A stretch of 64,000 bases of DNA, taken from contig CM072888.1 of NCBI GenBank assembly GCA_037013685.1, positions 11,761,034 through 11,825,033 of the forward strand, written 5' to 3'. The translations under genes were made by a program, and so were the position numbers. The DNA is from Acridotheres tristis (lineage: Eukaryota; Chordata; Aves; Passeriformes; Sturnidae). Under the pieces are notes generated by a model, which worked only from the letters and a program-made list of their open reading frames with translations, made no database searches and was not told the origin of the DNA. This document shows, in pieces, positions 40,924 through 51,768 of this stretch (positions within the stretch are counted from its first letter, which is position 1; every line of letters begins with the position of its first letter).

Positions 40924-40955
40924 TTTTTATATGTTTTGGTTCATCTGCCTATTGG
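40924..40955 (-). promoter_or_regulatory. LTR promoter: CCAAT and TATA boxes
   Basis: On the minus strand CCAAT (40955-40951) is followed by TATAAAAA (40931-40924), about 20 bp apart. This fits an RNA polymerase II promoter in the U3 region of an LTR. Whether it is active now is unknown. Confidence 0.6.
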
Positions 40956-41196
40956 GGTCAATCATTCAACCACAGCCCCAGGCTACGAAGGAAGTATCAG
41001 CCCCCTGGCTTGTCCCCTTTCCCTAGTCACTGTTTATGTTTTTTGGGTACCAGTTCTTCTTGGTTCTCTAGCTAGAAAGGAATTGTGTTGTCTAAGTACC
41101 CTTAGAAGAGAACTCACCAACACCTAATATGAAGTTTCAGAGTTATACACTAATCAGCGGAGTTGCTGAAAAATATAAAAGCTAAACCCTAAGGCA

Positions 41197-41500
41197 TTAT
41201 TTCCCCCCTTTAGAGGCTTGACAAGGCTTTTAACTTGTCAAGTCTCTATTATAAATATTTACTAATAATGGGTATTTAATAACAGAAGTATTTAACAATA
41301 GTAACTAACAACAGATAACTATCTAACAGTAAATAAATATCTAAAAATGGATAGGTATCGAATGACAGTGCATATCTAATGCAAGGCATCACTTGTTTCC
41401 CGACAAACAGGGATCTGCTCCTGTGGCACACTGCAGTGTAGACACGTGCACAGCTGGGACTTGTGCTTCACTTTCCTCCCCTTCCTACCAGGGACCATAT
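41197..41500 (-). mobile_element. Retroviral polypurine tract and interior remnant
   Basis: Minus-strand CTAAAGGGGGGAAATAA (41213-41197) abuts the LTR exactly where the plus-strand primer of a retrovirus lies. Next upstream is an inverted repeat (41211-41248), then AT-rich text with repeated TAACAA/AACAGATAA-like words (41249-41380) and a GC-richer stretch to about 41500. No protein-coding interior or second LTR is visible, so the copy is badly truncated. The far boundary is a guess. Confidence 0.55.
41211..41248. repeat. 15-bp inverted repeat beside the polypurine tract
   Basis: The arm TAGAGGCTTGACAAG pairs with CTTGTCAAGTCTCTA around an 8-nt loop, with one mismatch in 15. It sits at the 3' end of the retroviral interior and could be part of the element. 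Confidence 0.9.
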
Positions 41501-41639
41501 AAAAAGATCCTTTGTAAAGCAAGTTTATAAATAATTTAATGGCAGATATAAAAAGCTTTTACTTTTTTTTTTAAACTGGCCTTTTCTTTTTTTTTTTTTT
41601 TTTGTAAATCTGTCTACATGAAAAACATTCCTAGCAAAG
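41501..41639. repeat. T-rich stretch with T17 run
   Basis: A T10 run near 41563-41572 is followed by an uninterrupted T17 at 41587-41603. This is low complexity, and no retroposed gene body is recognisable beside it. Confidence 0.8.
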
Positions 41640-42640
41640 TTCACACAGAGAAGGCTTAAAGTTATTATTAGGCACATAAATTGACTGCTTCCTCATTTAT
41701 ATGCAGGCAAATTTCTTTAATTTATTAATCTGATTTGCATAGAAAATTATGGCACTCATCACTGAGAAGTCTCATTTAGGAAAGGTTCTATAAAATTGTA
41801 ACTAATTAGAAATAGAAGAAAATAGATAAATGTGTTTGATTTTTCACCTTTCAAAACTTTTTTTTCTTTAGATGAAAAAAAATTGTTTTATAAAGGTACC
41901 TATTGCAAGAATCTGGAGCTTGTTTGAAAATTGCTCCCCAAATAGATATTTTGTCTTCTTTTATTTAATTCAGGACAAGGAAAAAGATTATTGAACTTAA
42001 GTTTTAAAGTTCACAAAGGGGATAAAATAGCTTAGAGGAACTGTTCTGTGGTAATGTAGGAAGACACTTTAATTAACTTGGGGCTTCATTTAAAACCGTA
42101 GTGTAAATCTTTTCAAAATGAATCAAAGTCTCTGCTGAATTATATCTTAGCCAAGTTTTACAGTCAAAAGGCTCTTAAATCAGTAAGACCTGTCACTGTG
42201 AGAGCTGTGGTAGTGTTTTCACATTCTCTGCAAGCTCGTCTGCTCTTGGACTTGAAAGTCTTTTCCCCAGGTCCATTTGCTCTAGCAACAGCTGGCTGTT
42301 TGAGGCAGCACATTAGCAGCTCACAATTAAACAATATTCCAGCTAATTTGAGCTCGGGCAGATGAAGAACATCAGTGACAGTGAGTTTCCTCCCTCCCAC
42401 CCTCTGTTTGTACAGTTTTAAAAAAACTTTATTTTACTTTAATTGCTCCTTGGAGACAAGGTTGCTAGAATTCTCTCTTCATCGCAGTGTCCAGCTGAGA
42501 AATTGTTCTCCCATCTTGCTGAGGCAAAAGGAGAGAGTGTTCAGCCCACACATGCTGCAGATGTGCAAGGGGGCAAACTGGGGGAAGTAATGACAATTAA
42601 AGAGCATATGGTCAAAAATAAATCTGTACAGTAGTGCCAG
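41640..42640. promoter_or_regulatory. Candidate cluster of conserved non-coding sequence
   Basis: About 1 kb of complex AT-rich sequence. It includes an exact octamer ATTTGCAT (41733-41740), TTTATTAATCTG, ACTTTAATTAACTTGG near 42067-42082, an E-box CAGCTG within ACAGCTGGCTG near 42289, and AATTAAACAATATTCC (SOX-like) near 42326. The texture resembles developmental enhancers. Short frames across 42375-42634 are mutually overlapping and unconvincing. Conservation is untested. Confidence 0.3.
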
Positions 42641-45371
42641 TCCATATTAATCACAAGATTAGAATAACAGCGTATCTGTACAAGTAGCATGCTAAATCTC
42701 CTATTACATTTACTAGCCTTCATATATCTGGATCTGCATGTTTATCAGGGTGTCTTATATGATATACTATATGAAGTGAGGGAGGATTTATAGTACATTT
42801 TGTGTAAATGAGCCTGATAAAAACTGGGGAAAAAAAGGGCTGGTAAAACATGAACATCTGGAAAGACGTATGTCACTGGAACAGCGCACACCAGCTAAGC
42901 GTGTGAATGTGTGAAAGAACAATGGAATTAAAGCTTCATCTTAGCAGAACTGTACATTGCCAGGTTCTTCACACATCTGGTTAAAAATGTAGGAAGATTT
43001 TCATCTCAAGTTTGGCACTGTGAGGAGGCTTCTTGCCATAGCATTGTCGTCAAGTTGCTTTGAGCTCTTGGGGGTTTGTTAGTGGGATCTATAGTAGGAA
43101 TAGCTTCGTACTTTTTTTTTTTTTTTTTTTTTAATGAGTCTGTTTTGCTTTGGAATGTGGGGACTGAGGGACTGGCAGAACCAAACCAGGGAGATTTTCA
43201 CTGTGAATGAGTTTTATCAACCAAAACAACACTTTTAACAAGTCTCCTTTTATTACTTATGTTCTGCAAGGGGTGAGTAGGAAGGCAACTGATGGCACTA
43301 ACAGTAGCATGACCTTTGTAGCCTGGTCTGTGTTAGAAATGCATGGTCTGGACTGGAACACGTGCAAGTGTGAAGTGTAAATTTTAAACATGTAGACATG
43401 TTCTAGCACGGTATTAAGACTTAGGTTTTGAAACACCCTTTCCAAAATGGCTGCTCTGCCCTCACCAGGTATGGTGCAGATCTCCAAAAGGTGAATTATG
43501 TCTTAAAAGATAATAAAAAAAGCAGTGTGACTCTCTACTGTAAAAACTAAGCACCTAAGTATCCATGATAAAATAGATGGGATTTTCCTATCAGCACTTC
43601 CATGAAGCTGTAAATCTTCTGTAACCTGGTTTTCCCAGAGGTAACATGAAAAGGGATAATTCCCCTTATGGAAGGATGGTATCCCGTGGGAGACAGGTGG
43701 GTAACAGGGATACTGGGTTGGAAATAGCAGCCACACTGGAGTTCTGTATGTTGCAGCTGTCACAGACTGTAGGGTGTTACTCAGAATCAAGCTTGAACCA
43801 AAGGAAAACCCTGCACTAGACAAGAAGCTCTTTTAGGCTACCAGAATCCCCCTGTGATTCTAGGGATTTTTTTTTTTGTTTAAGGTTAGAAAGGTTTCCA
43901 TTACTGCATTGGTAGTGACTTCAAAGGAAAGATAATCACAAGTCTCAGTAGATGCTCTGCATTAACTCTGAGACATACTCTTGTATTCCTTGATCAGATG
44001 CCTGCTCTTTATACCTTGTTTCTCTTCACCTGGGCTCTATTTTTTATCATTATCACCTGCCCTTCAGAGTTCTGAGCAAGCCTCTGCATTTCTCATTTGC
44101 AGAAATAGCATTATCTGGAAAGGAAATATAATGAATACACAAAATATTATCAGAAGCACAGGGTGTCCTTGTCGCTGGCAATAGTCACACCCTATTTATA
44201 AGCTTGTCTCTGTGTGGCTGCACATGCCAGGGCTGGTTTGTGCAGGATAGGAACAGGGCTACTTCAGAAGCACTCAATTCTAGTGAGGTGTCTGATGGAG
44301 ACACACTTCACCCAACAGGAAAGATAATAGAATTGCTTTTTTTAAAATCAGCTCCCAAAATAGAGAACTTTTTGACTTGATATTTCAATAGATATGGAAT
44401 TATTTATCAGCTTTGCAATTCACACAATCTCACGAATCCCTCAGACAAGAAATACCACAATGGTGCCTCTGTCTGTTTGCTCCTGCTCTGCCACTGATCT
44501 CCATGTTTTGTCTCTACCCTTATTAAGTAGCTACAGTAAGAGAAGAAATTAAAATTTCCCCTGCTCTGTTGAGTACCTCCAGTGGTCTATGGTCTTATGC
44601 CAGATTTTTGAGTAAAAAGAGGATGTAAATTTCCTTGAATGAAAGCTTTTTAAACTTTTGCTGGTAAAAGCACCTGCAGAAAACTTTTCAGATATTCTGA
44701 CAGCCACTTCTCTTCAGTTGCATCAAAATGTTTCTGTAAAAATAACTGAAAATCAATGTGCTGTATGCTTAGGGTGGCGTTTTGATGTTGACAGATTTGA
44801 GTACAAGCAGAACAACTTAGGAGGGTTGAGCAGCTCAAGCACCACTAAATGCCTCAAAATGGAAAGCAGTTTATTGCACTGCTGAAGCTTTCTTAGGTGG
44901 ACGGGAACTTTCTGCTGGTCAGCATCTCGTTTTTCATGCCAAGTCTTCTGTTCTTTCCTGCTTCCTTCCCAGCACATGATATGTGTGCAGCAGCATTCCT
45001 AGATTTACTGCTTTGCATCTGAATGAGGAAGCAGCTGCTGATGCTGTGATGATGCATGCAATCTAAGGCTGCCAGCTTTTCATTCCTGTCTATGGGGGTT
45101 TTCTGTGGCTTCTACTGGGAAGCTTACTGGGCATGGTCAGAGTTTTAGGATGGGCTGGGGACACAGTTATAATACAGTTAATGGGATGTCTACATACTCA
45201 AGGACTTGTAAATGCTTAAATTGATAAACAAGGTCCTGATGTGGGTAGGAGGGGTTTTTGTTTCTGCATGACTGACTTCAGAGAAATGTTTCTGATGAGT
45301 TTCTTTTTTATGTATGATAGTTTCTGAGCTGGTGTTTGTTTAAGGCTATAGTGTTGGTACAGAGGTTACAG
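42641..45371. other. Non-coding DNA, nothing recognised
   Basis: Unique AT-rich sequence with a T21 run at 43112-43132 and a T11 run at 43867-43877. The open frames (up to 106 codons, 43503-43823 minus) have no recognised motif. Confidence 0.55.
43112..43132. repeat. T21 homopolymer
   Basis: An uninterrupted run of 21 T preceded by TTCGTAC and followed by AATGAGTC. Confidence 0.95.
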
Positions 45372-45459
45372 CCAAAGAGATGGCTTTGGTTTATGACTCA
45401 ATTTCTGTGTCAGAATGCACAGAAATTGATCCTGATTAACAAAATATGATTTTGTTAAT
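45372..45459. repeat. Three consecutive hairpins in 88 bp
   Basis: In order: CCAAAG/CTTTGG (6 bp) near 45372-45389; CAATTTCTGTG/CACAGAAATTG (perfect 11 bp, 8-nt loop) at 45399-45428; ATTAACAAAAT/ATTTTGTTAAT (perfect 11 bp, 3-nt loop) at 45435-45459. The two long stems are only six bases apart. It may be a structured RNA element, a cruciform-prone site or a relic of template switching. The composition is not low complexity in the middle hairpin. Confidence 0.9.
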
Positions 45460-47599
45460 GAACAGACTGTGAACAAAAACCTCATATTTCTCCCTTACTT
45501 TGTCCTTTTCATACATTTTATGAGCTGAACATTGCTACTAAGTGCAATTCAGCTTAGTTATGGTCCCTGTGCCCATGCTGGGCACTCTGCCTTGTAGTTT
45601 CTCTCTCCAGGCTGAACTCTGCCTCAGTAGGGATGGAACTCCCTCAAAAGTGTATTTTCCTCAGTTTTTGTGAAATGTGGGAGATTTCTGTGGAGATCAT
45701 TAATCAGAGCTATGAAAAGGAGTTTGGGGCTTCATCTCCATAGTCTGTCAAATGGATTTTATCTGGGGTGAAGCTGAAGAAGGACCCGACATGCTGCACG
45801 GAGTAACAGGATAAGAGAGAGAGGCAAAAGTTCTGTGATTAGTTTCAATAAATTACAAATATTTTTCTTTTGCAAAAACAATTTGCACACAAATGCGAAC
45901 AAAAGTTCATATTTAAATAGCTAAAAAGGTCACTTGTAGCCAGAACATTGATCTGTCTTGTTTCACTAGACATAAGTGGAATAAGTTGCTGTATTTAGCT
46001 GGAATTCTGCATTCCTCTTTAAGCCTTAAGCAATATCCAGAGTTCTTTTGGTTGCACAGTCTTCCCTTCAGTACTGGGAACAGGTACTGACCTGTTTATT
46101 CACCTCAGCTGATGGTCTGCATTTCTTGTCAGTCTTTCTCACGTTGAATGTAGCTCTTAAACTGTTGACATGGCAAGTGGGCTTCCTCTCCTCTCCCCAG
46201 CTTTCTCTGCAGAAGTGTCATTTGCTTTGTGTGAGAACTGTGTGTTTTTAGTTAATATATCCCTACACAAGCGTAGAGGGGTCTTTAAGCCTGATGTGCC
46301 AGTACTGATGTTAGAGAAAAAGAATTTTCCTTTGCCTCTTGAGTTGTCTGAATTGATGGATGGATGAGTACTTAAAATTTTCTTATTGCCGGTCAAAGAT
46401 GTCAGGTTAATGATTTTTGTTATCCACACAGAAAATACAAAAACATGGGTCATATCAGGCAACATAAGAGTTTTCTTCCTTCTCTGACAGTCCAGATTCC
46501 ACTAAAATTAATGTGAGGGCACATCCTGTCTCAGTCTTAACCTGAAGAAATTGTTCTGTGGGTGAACAGCTTGTTAACCTGCGTGAACCCCGTGTTTCTC
46601 CCTCCAGTGGCTCAAAATGCCTGCATTGCTGGATCAGGGGCACAACCAGAGAACAAGATACATAATCATGGGACATCTTGCTTAGGAGTGGGGTGGAAAT
46701 CTGTATTTCTTTATACTGGCACTTAAAAGAATTTAGATTCTTATAAGGAATGGTGTGAAGAGCTGAAGCAGGAGGACTGAACAGTATCTTGACTTTACAA
46801 GCTGCTGTTTCAAGGTGAGAGCACATTTGCTCATGGGGTCAGATCCAGCAGCAGTGCTCTGGCCATTCGTACCTTCCACCTGACTGTTGTCAATAAAGGA
46901 CTAGAAACAAGACAGACGCCTGCAATTGCAATGGACATTAGTGCAGAAGACTTGTGAGATGTATGAAAAGAATTGTAGCTTATTCTGAAGCAACTGCCCT
47001 TCACATTAAATGCACCCACACCCTGTGCAGAAAAGAAACTGTCAGAAACTCATGTCCTGTCGCATGAATCCACGCTTGATATTGATTCTGAATTTAAAGG
47101 CATTGCAGTAGTTGGTGGTGTTTGAATAGGACCAACAAGGAATTATCAGTACAGAAGAAAAATGGAGTGGTGGTTCTTGTAGTGTTAGAAGTACTGTTGG
47201 TTCCAGTGATAACCATGAAAAATCAATAAATGATCTATAATGGGTCATATTAAAAAGAAAAAACCAAAATCCGTTAAACATACAAAAAAACCCTCCAAAG
47301 CCAAAATAGACCAAAACCAATAATAATAACAAAACCCCCCAACGAAGCATAAGCCAACCTATGGCTGTTTTCATCAGTACCTATTTTCCAGATGGATGAA
47401 TTGAAACACAGAAAAGATCAGCAATCTTCCATCACCTTTGGAATCAGAACAACTCAACATGCAACCCAGAAGCCTGTCTTTGGGTTCTTTCACTTGAGGA
47501 GTAAGACAGCTTGCTCTGAAGGAAGGTGTCTGGCTTCCTGCTCAGAAGGAAATTAAATTAGCATGGTGGTATATGCTTTGTACATCTGCTGTGTAATAT
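45460..47599. other. Non-coding DNA with an A/C-rich patch
   Basis: No gene or named repeat is recognised. At 47261-47345 the plus strand is A- and C-rich (AAAAAACCAAAATCC, ACAAAAAAACCC, AACAAAACCCCCC), the complement of a T/G tract. It produces a hydrophobic but meaningless minus frame (47042-47374). Confidence 0.55.
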
Positions 47600-48500
47600 G
47601 CTTTGTGAAATGCAGACATCCAGAGCAAGGATGCAGATGCTCCGCTACTTGCAGAAGTTAATGACAATTATGCCAGTTTTTGATGGCAAACGAAGTCGTG
47701 AGGCTCTCATTTCCACAATCCATCATGCCACCAGAGGCTGACTGTGGGATACTTCATGACGGGCTGGTGAGAAAAATACACAAACTCATATGCTGCTGTT
47801 GCAAATCAATTCTGCAGCAAAGTGGAAATAACTCTTGTACCAATAAGCAGTGAGGCCTATGAAAAAATACCCACTTTCTGAATTTTCAACTTGCAGATAA
47901 CAGGAGAGGCCATCAATCATGTTAGAGAGCTCCCATTCCAGCAGCGTTGTTCTTAAAGACACACCAGATGAAATCGGACAAGACCAGAATGCAAAGCCTC
48001 CCCTCCTTTTTTTTTTTTTATCTTGCCTCTTTGTAGGGAGTTTGAGCATGAGAAAGGATGTGTTTTCTATTTTCTTTTCCTGCTTTTTTAAAAACAAACC
48101 CGTGTCCTGGCAAAAGCATGTATAATGGTTAAGTTTGGTGTCAAAATGATTAATTAATTGTTTCACAAATGGCTACTGAACATACATTAATGAGATACTC
48201 CCTTTCTTTTGGCAAATAGAGATTCTGTGGCATGTCTCTTTCCTTGGCACCCCAAGCTGGCTGAAAGCATGCACAACTCAATCTCACTATATCATGGGAT
48301 GTCCAAAATTCTGCTCCAGCTGAAGAGAAGCAAATAGCGGGGACATTTTAACTGTCCATGTTTCACTGAGTAAATTCAGAGGCACTTCATCATTCCTTCA
48401 AACCTTCTTTTGTTCCTTTTCTTTCTGCCTTTTTAGGTGTGTTTGAAGTATATCCCGGGCCACAAGAAAAAGGCTCCAATGCATCCTATACCTAACACAC
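47600..48500. promoter_or_regulatory. Candidate conserved non-coding sequence
   Basis: Two complex stretches, about 47600-47770 (TTAATGACAATTATGCCAG, AATCCATCATGCCACC) and 48160-48500 (CATACATTAATGAGATACTC and neighbours), flank a T13 run at 48008-48020. They have CNE-like texture, and the 126-codon minus frame at 47786-48166 shows no domain. Conservation is untested. Confidence 0.25.
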
Positions 48501-51121
48501 TTAGATAAGCATGTGTTGCCTGGAGTCTTGCAAAAAAAAAAAGATTATCATCTCATGGGTAGCAGATAAAACCTGAAACCTAATAGTCGTGCTCTCAGCA
48601 CTCCTTGAAATCCACTTGCATTGCCAAAGTGAATAAAAGAAAAAGGACATCATGCATTGGGATACTGTTTCATTTTGTCATTGGCAGAGATGCAAAATAC
48701 TCTGAAATAGAGAGTGTCAGCCAGATGAAGTAACACTTTCCTCTTTAATATAAATAAAATTAAGTCAAATTGCAGCACTAGAAAGCCTAAGGCATTTTTC
48801 AGCCATTAATTCGTTGGTTTTGGAAATAAAAAAAGAGCAGTAGTGTCTTGATCAAGGTAACATAAGGCTCAAGCTTGGAGTTATTCTCAAATGGGCCTGG
48901 TGGTGTGCTCTGCTGGTGGGAACTACTTGAGAAATATATTCTCTGTATTCAAAGAGGTTACTGGGACATATTAAAAACCATCCCGTTCTTTAGCCATGAA
49001 TTAGTCAGATTTCTGGAAATCCAGAAAAAATCCAGCAAAATCCACATGTTGAGGAGTGTGAGTCAGCCTCTGCATTGGAATTGTAGTAGGAAATCCTAGG
49101 ATATTATTTCTTAGCTTGATCTGACATGGCTAAAAGAGACTGCTAACATACAGTGCCAAAGCTTGTCAATTTTTGATCTCATTGGATATAGCAGTTTGTG
49201 TGTTTCCATGTGTAAGGTGTAAGGATGTATCCTGGTAATTTTTCAGCACTGCTCCCCTGTCTTCATCTCCATTCCATCACTGCCAGTTTTCTGTTTCCAG
49301 TGGATGTCATTAATTTAGGCTTCGTGTCAGGAGTCTAAAAAGGGATCAACTCCTTGACATGCTTTGATTGGGTGGCACTGTTAAAAATAGTGTCTGCTAG
49401 TAAACTCGGGTTTAGCTACAGCAGGAGCTGATGGAACAAAGGTTTGGCCAGCTGAAAACACACACGCTCACATGCCTGTTCTTCTAGGCTTTCAACATGT
49501 TCCAAAAGTGTCTGCAAATTGGCCAAGTAATCAATAGCTATGGAGGTGGCTTTTTAGAAGCTTCAATCAGTTGATGAACAATATGAAAGCCAAAGAACAG
49601 CTCTATTTCCAGTGGGTTTTACTGCTGGCACTTCATATGACCTTCTCTGGTTAGTTCAAGTGGCAAGTTCAAACACATCAGGAAATGGAGTAATACCAAA
49701 TACAGCTGTCAGATGAAACTCTCTGTCCAATTGATGAAATTTTAATTTACTTTGCTCTTGTCCTTTCCAAATGGTTACCTTTCAGTTTTCCCTACACTTG
49801 GATCCTGTAGATGTTCATTTTCTGAGAAAAATGTATTTGTTCTCTAAAAGGTACCACAGTGTGTTTTCTTCTGGCAACAGGCTGATGAAAACAATAAATT
49901 ATTCAATCCAAGAATATCTAAAATGATGACTCACTGCTGGTCCCTATTTTATAGGCCCTGTTTTCATTAACTTCTACATTAATAGTCCAAATGTGCAGTT
50001 AGATTGAAATGTCCTTTGAAATTGCCCTGCTTTCCTCAAATTGGGAAGCCCTCGGCCTCTAGTAACTGTTGTGAGATATTTTTCCTCATTCTGTGAAATA
50101 TGGTCTGCCTTTGACAAGAAAAGATAAATCTGTAGCCACTGGTTGCCACCCCTCCCTCCAAAACAAAAACCACTGCAGTTACAGTCACAGCAAGGGTAGG
50201 AATTGTTATTAAAGAAAGCATCAAAATGACCTTCTCCGAACTGTTTCACTTTCTCCACTTCAGCTCTTTCATAATGAAAGCCAAGAAATAAGTTCAGAGA
50301 ACCCATGCACCAAGTACACTCCTGAGTAATTTTAGCTTTCTCATTCATAAGGGAAGACTAACATTGTAGGTTACCACAGCACAATAAATTTGTTTTCACC
50401 TTGCATAAATGAGACAGTGTAAAATATTGCTTCTTTGTGTGTTGAAATCAAATACTGTGGTAAATGAAAACACACATCCATTGTACTGATGAAACTCTTC
50501 TGAGCTGCGCAGGTGAGTCAAAGCCTCCGAGCTCAGTTCAAAGGAGAAACCTTCAATCCTATAAGTAAACCCATTTATTTCAAAATTATCTCTGGAGAAG
50601 AGATGGTAAATGGGTATTTGAGATGCAAATTCTGGATTTGTAACTGTATGGTATGTGGCAAAAAAATAAACTAATAGCATGTGACCAGCATATTTAAGAT
50701 ACTTTGCAGAGACTTTAAGCCATCTTGGTGTGTTTAAAATGGGGCAGCCCCAGGGACCTTTGCCAGGCCCTGGTGGCAGAGGGCTCCCATCTGCTCTTAA
50801 GTCTTTGTGCACATTTTATATTGCAGGTCGTAAAACTCACCATAAAGCACGACCCAAGCAGCAGCAGTTGTGGCTGCAGCAAAGGGCTTCCAACTTCCCA
50901 GTGTGACCTGTGCACAACTAATCTACATCGCTGTGCTTTTCCCAGCTAATGAAGGACTTGGAGACTTTGCTGACTTTTGTTTTGTGTTGGTGTTTTCTTG
51001 TTTAAAACCTTTCTAATAGTGAGGTTTCCAAGAGGTATTTTCCATGTTCCCAGGAGGAGCAGTGAGCCATGGCAGGTGTTCACCACAGACTGACTGTGCC
51101 AGGTCCTGAACAAAGGCTTCT
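48501..51121. other. Non-coding DNA, nothing recognised
   Basis: Unique AT-rich sequence with an A11 run at 48532-48542. A 138-codon minus-strand frame (50396-50812) is the longest in this part but carries no recognisable domain and overlaps other frames. Confidence 0.5.
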
Positions 51122-51152
51122 GCTGATCACAGTTAATTAGTCTGTGATCAGC
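51122..51152. repeat. Perfect 11-bp hairpin with TTAATTAGT loop
   Basis: The arms GCTGATCACAG and CTGTGATCAGC are exact reverse complements around the loop TTAATTAGT, which itself carries a homeodomain-type core. All four bases are used in the arms. Confidence 0.95.
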
Positions 51153-51440
51153 TCCCCAGGGACCAGGATTTCTGCCATCTCACCTGGCATCCTGTTGCCT
51201 TGCACACTGAGCTAGTGGGCTTGTATCCTTAGCACCAATAGTATTTAGAATTTAGTGCATTTCAAGAATGAAAAATCTCATTTACTTGTGACAGCTGCCA
51301 TCAGCCATAACTGATGGTTTCAAATATTCCTAAGATTTTGTCTTGGTTTCTTTCACTTGCTGCTTTCTGTTTTAGTGTTGTGACTATATTTTTTCTACGT
51401 AAGTTTGGGTTTGAGGTTTTTATTGTTTCGGTTTGGTAAA
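51153..51440. other. Non-coding DNA, nothing recognised
   Basis: Short unique stretch before the third CR1. Nothing is seen in it. Confidence 0.6.
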
Positions 51441-51768
51441 ATCATAGAAACAAATAGGGCTGCAAGGGAGATGATGTAGCCAAGTTGTCAGACCCAAGGC
51501 ACATCCTTACAGGTGTCTGCCCACTCTGTTGTATAGGACTGCCTGTGATGGCAGCCTCTTCTTATTTCCTATTGGAAACTTTTTCCTCATATCTGAGATG
51601 AGTCTTCCTTGCTGCAGCCTAATCCTGTTGGGTTTGATCCCATTAACAATGCCTACTGGAGCAGGTGACTCCTTTCACCTTTACAAAAGCATTTTTCTAC
51701 TGTTAGGCTTTCCTTTTTCCCTCATTCCCTTTAGGCTGAAACAACCCAATGGCTTCAATCTTAATAGA
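51441..51768 (-). mobile_element. Old CR1 LINE 3' fragment
   Basis: The plus strand opens ATCATAGAAACAAATAGGGC, a diverged CR1 terminal repeat plus the 'agggctgcaaggga' block. It continues through 'catccttacaggtgtctg', 'ggaaactttttcctcatatc', 'cttgctgcagcctaatcctg' and, after a diverged part, 'ggctgaaacaacccaatgg' and 'cttcaatctt'. The order matches the older CR1 type I recall from turtles, crocodiles and birds, so this copy may predate modern birds. It lies on the minus strand. The plus frame 51529-51777 is not a gene. Confidence 0.82.

Larger units (their letters stand above)
40780..41196 (-). mobile_element. Endogenous retrovirus LTR
   Basis: The 417-bp segment starts TGCCTG and ends AAGGCA, so it has TG...CA ends within a 5-bp inverted terminus. 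Read on the minus strand it has a CCAAT at 40955-40951, a TATAAAAA at 40931-40924 and an AATAAA at 40835-40830, in that order, followed by about 50 bp of U5-like sequence. A polypurine tract abuts its upstream end at 41197. This layout is that of a 3' LTR in minus orientation. The text recalls passerine ERV LTRs, but I cannot name the family. The plus-strand open frame 40834-41127 is not a gene. Confidence 0.8.

Noticed and set aside
45399..45459. Hairpins as a microRNA precursor
   Set aside because: The stems are only 11 bp each and too short for a ~22-nt duplex.
50396..50812. 138-codon minus-strand open frame
   Set aside because: It has no recognisable domain and no promoter or splice context that decides for it, and it overlaps other frames. 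This length is expected by chance in 64 kb.
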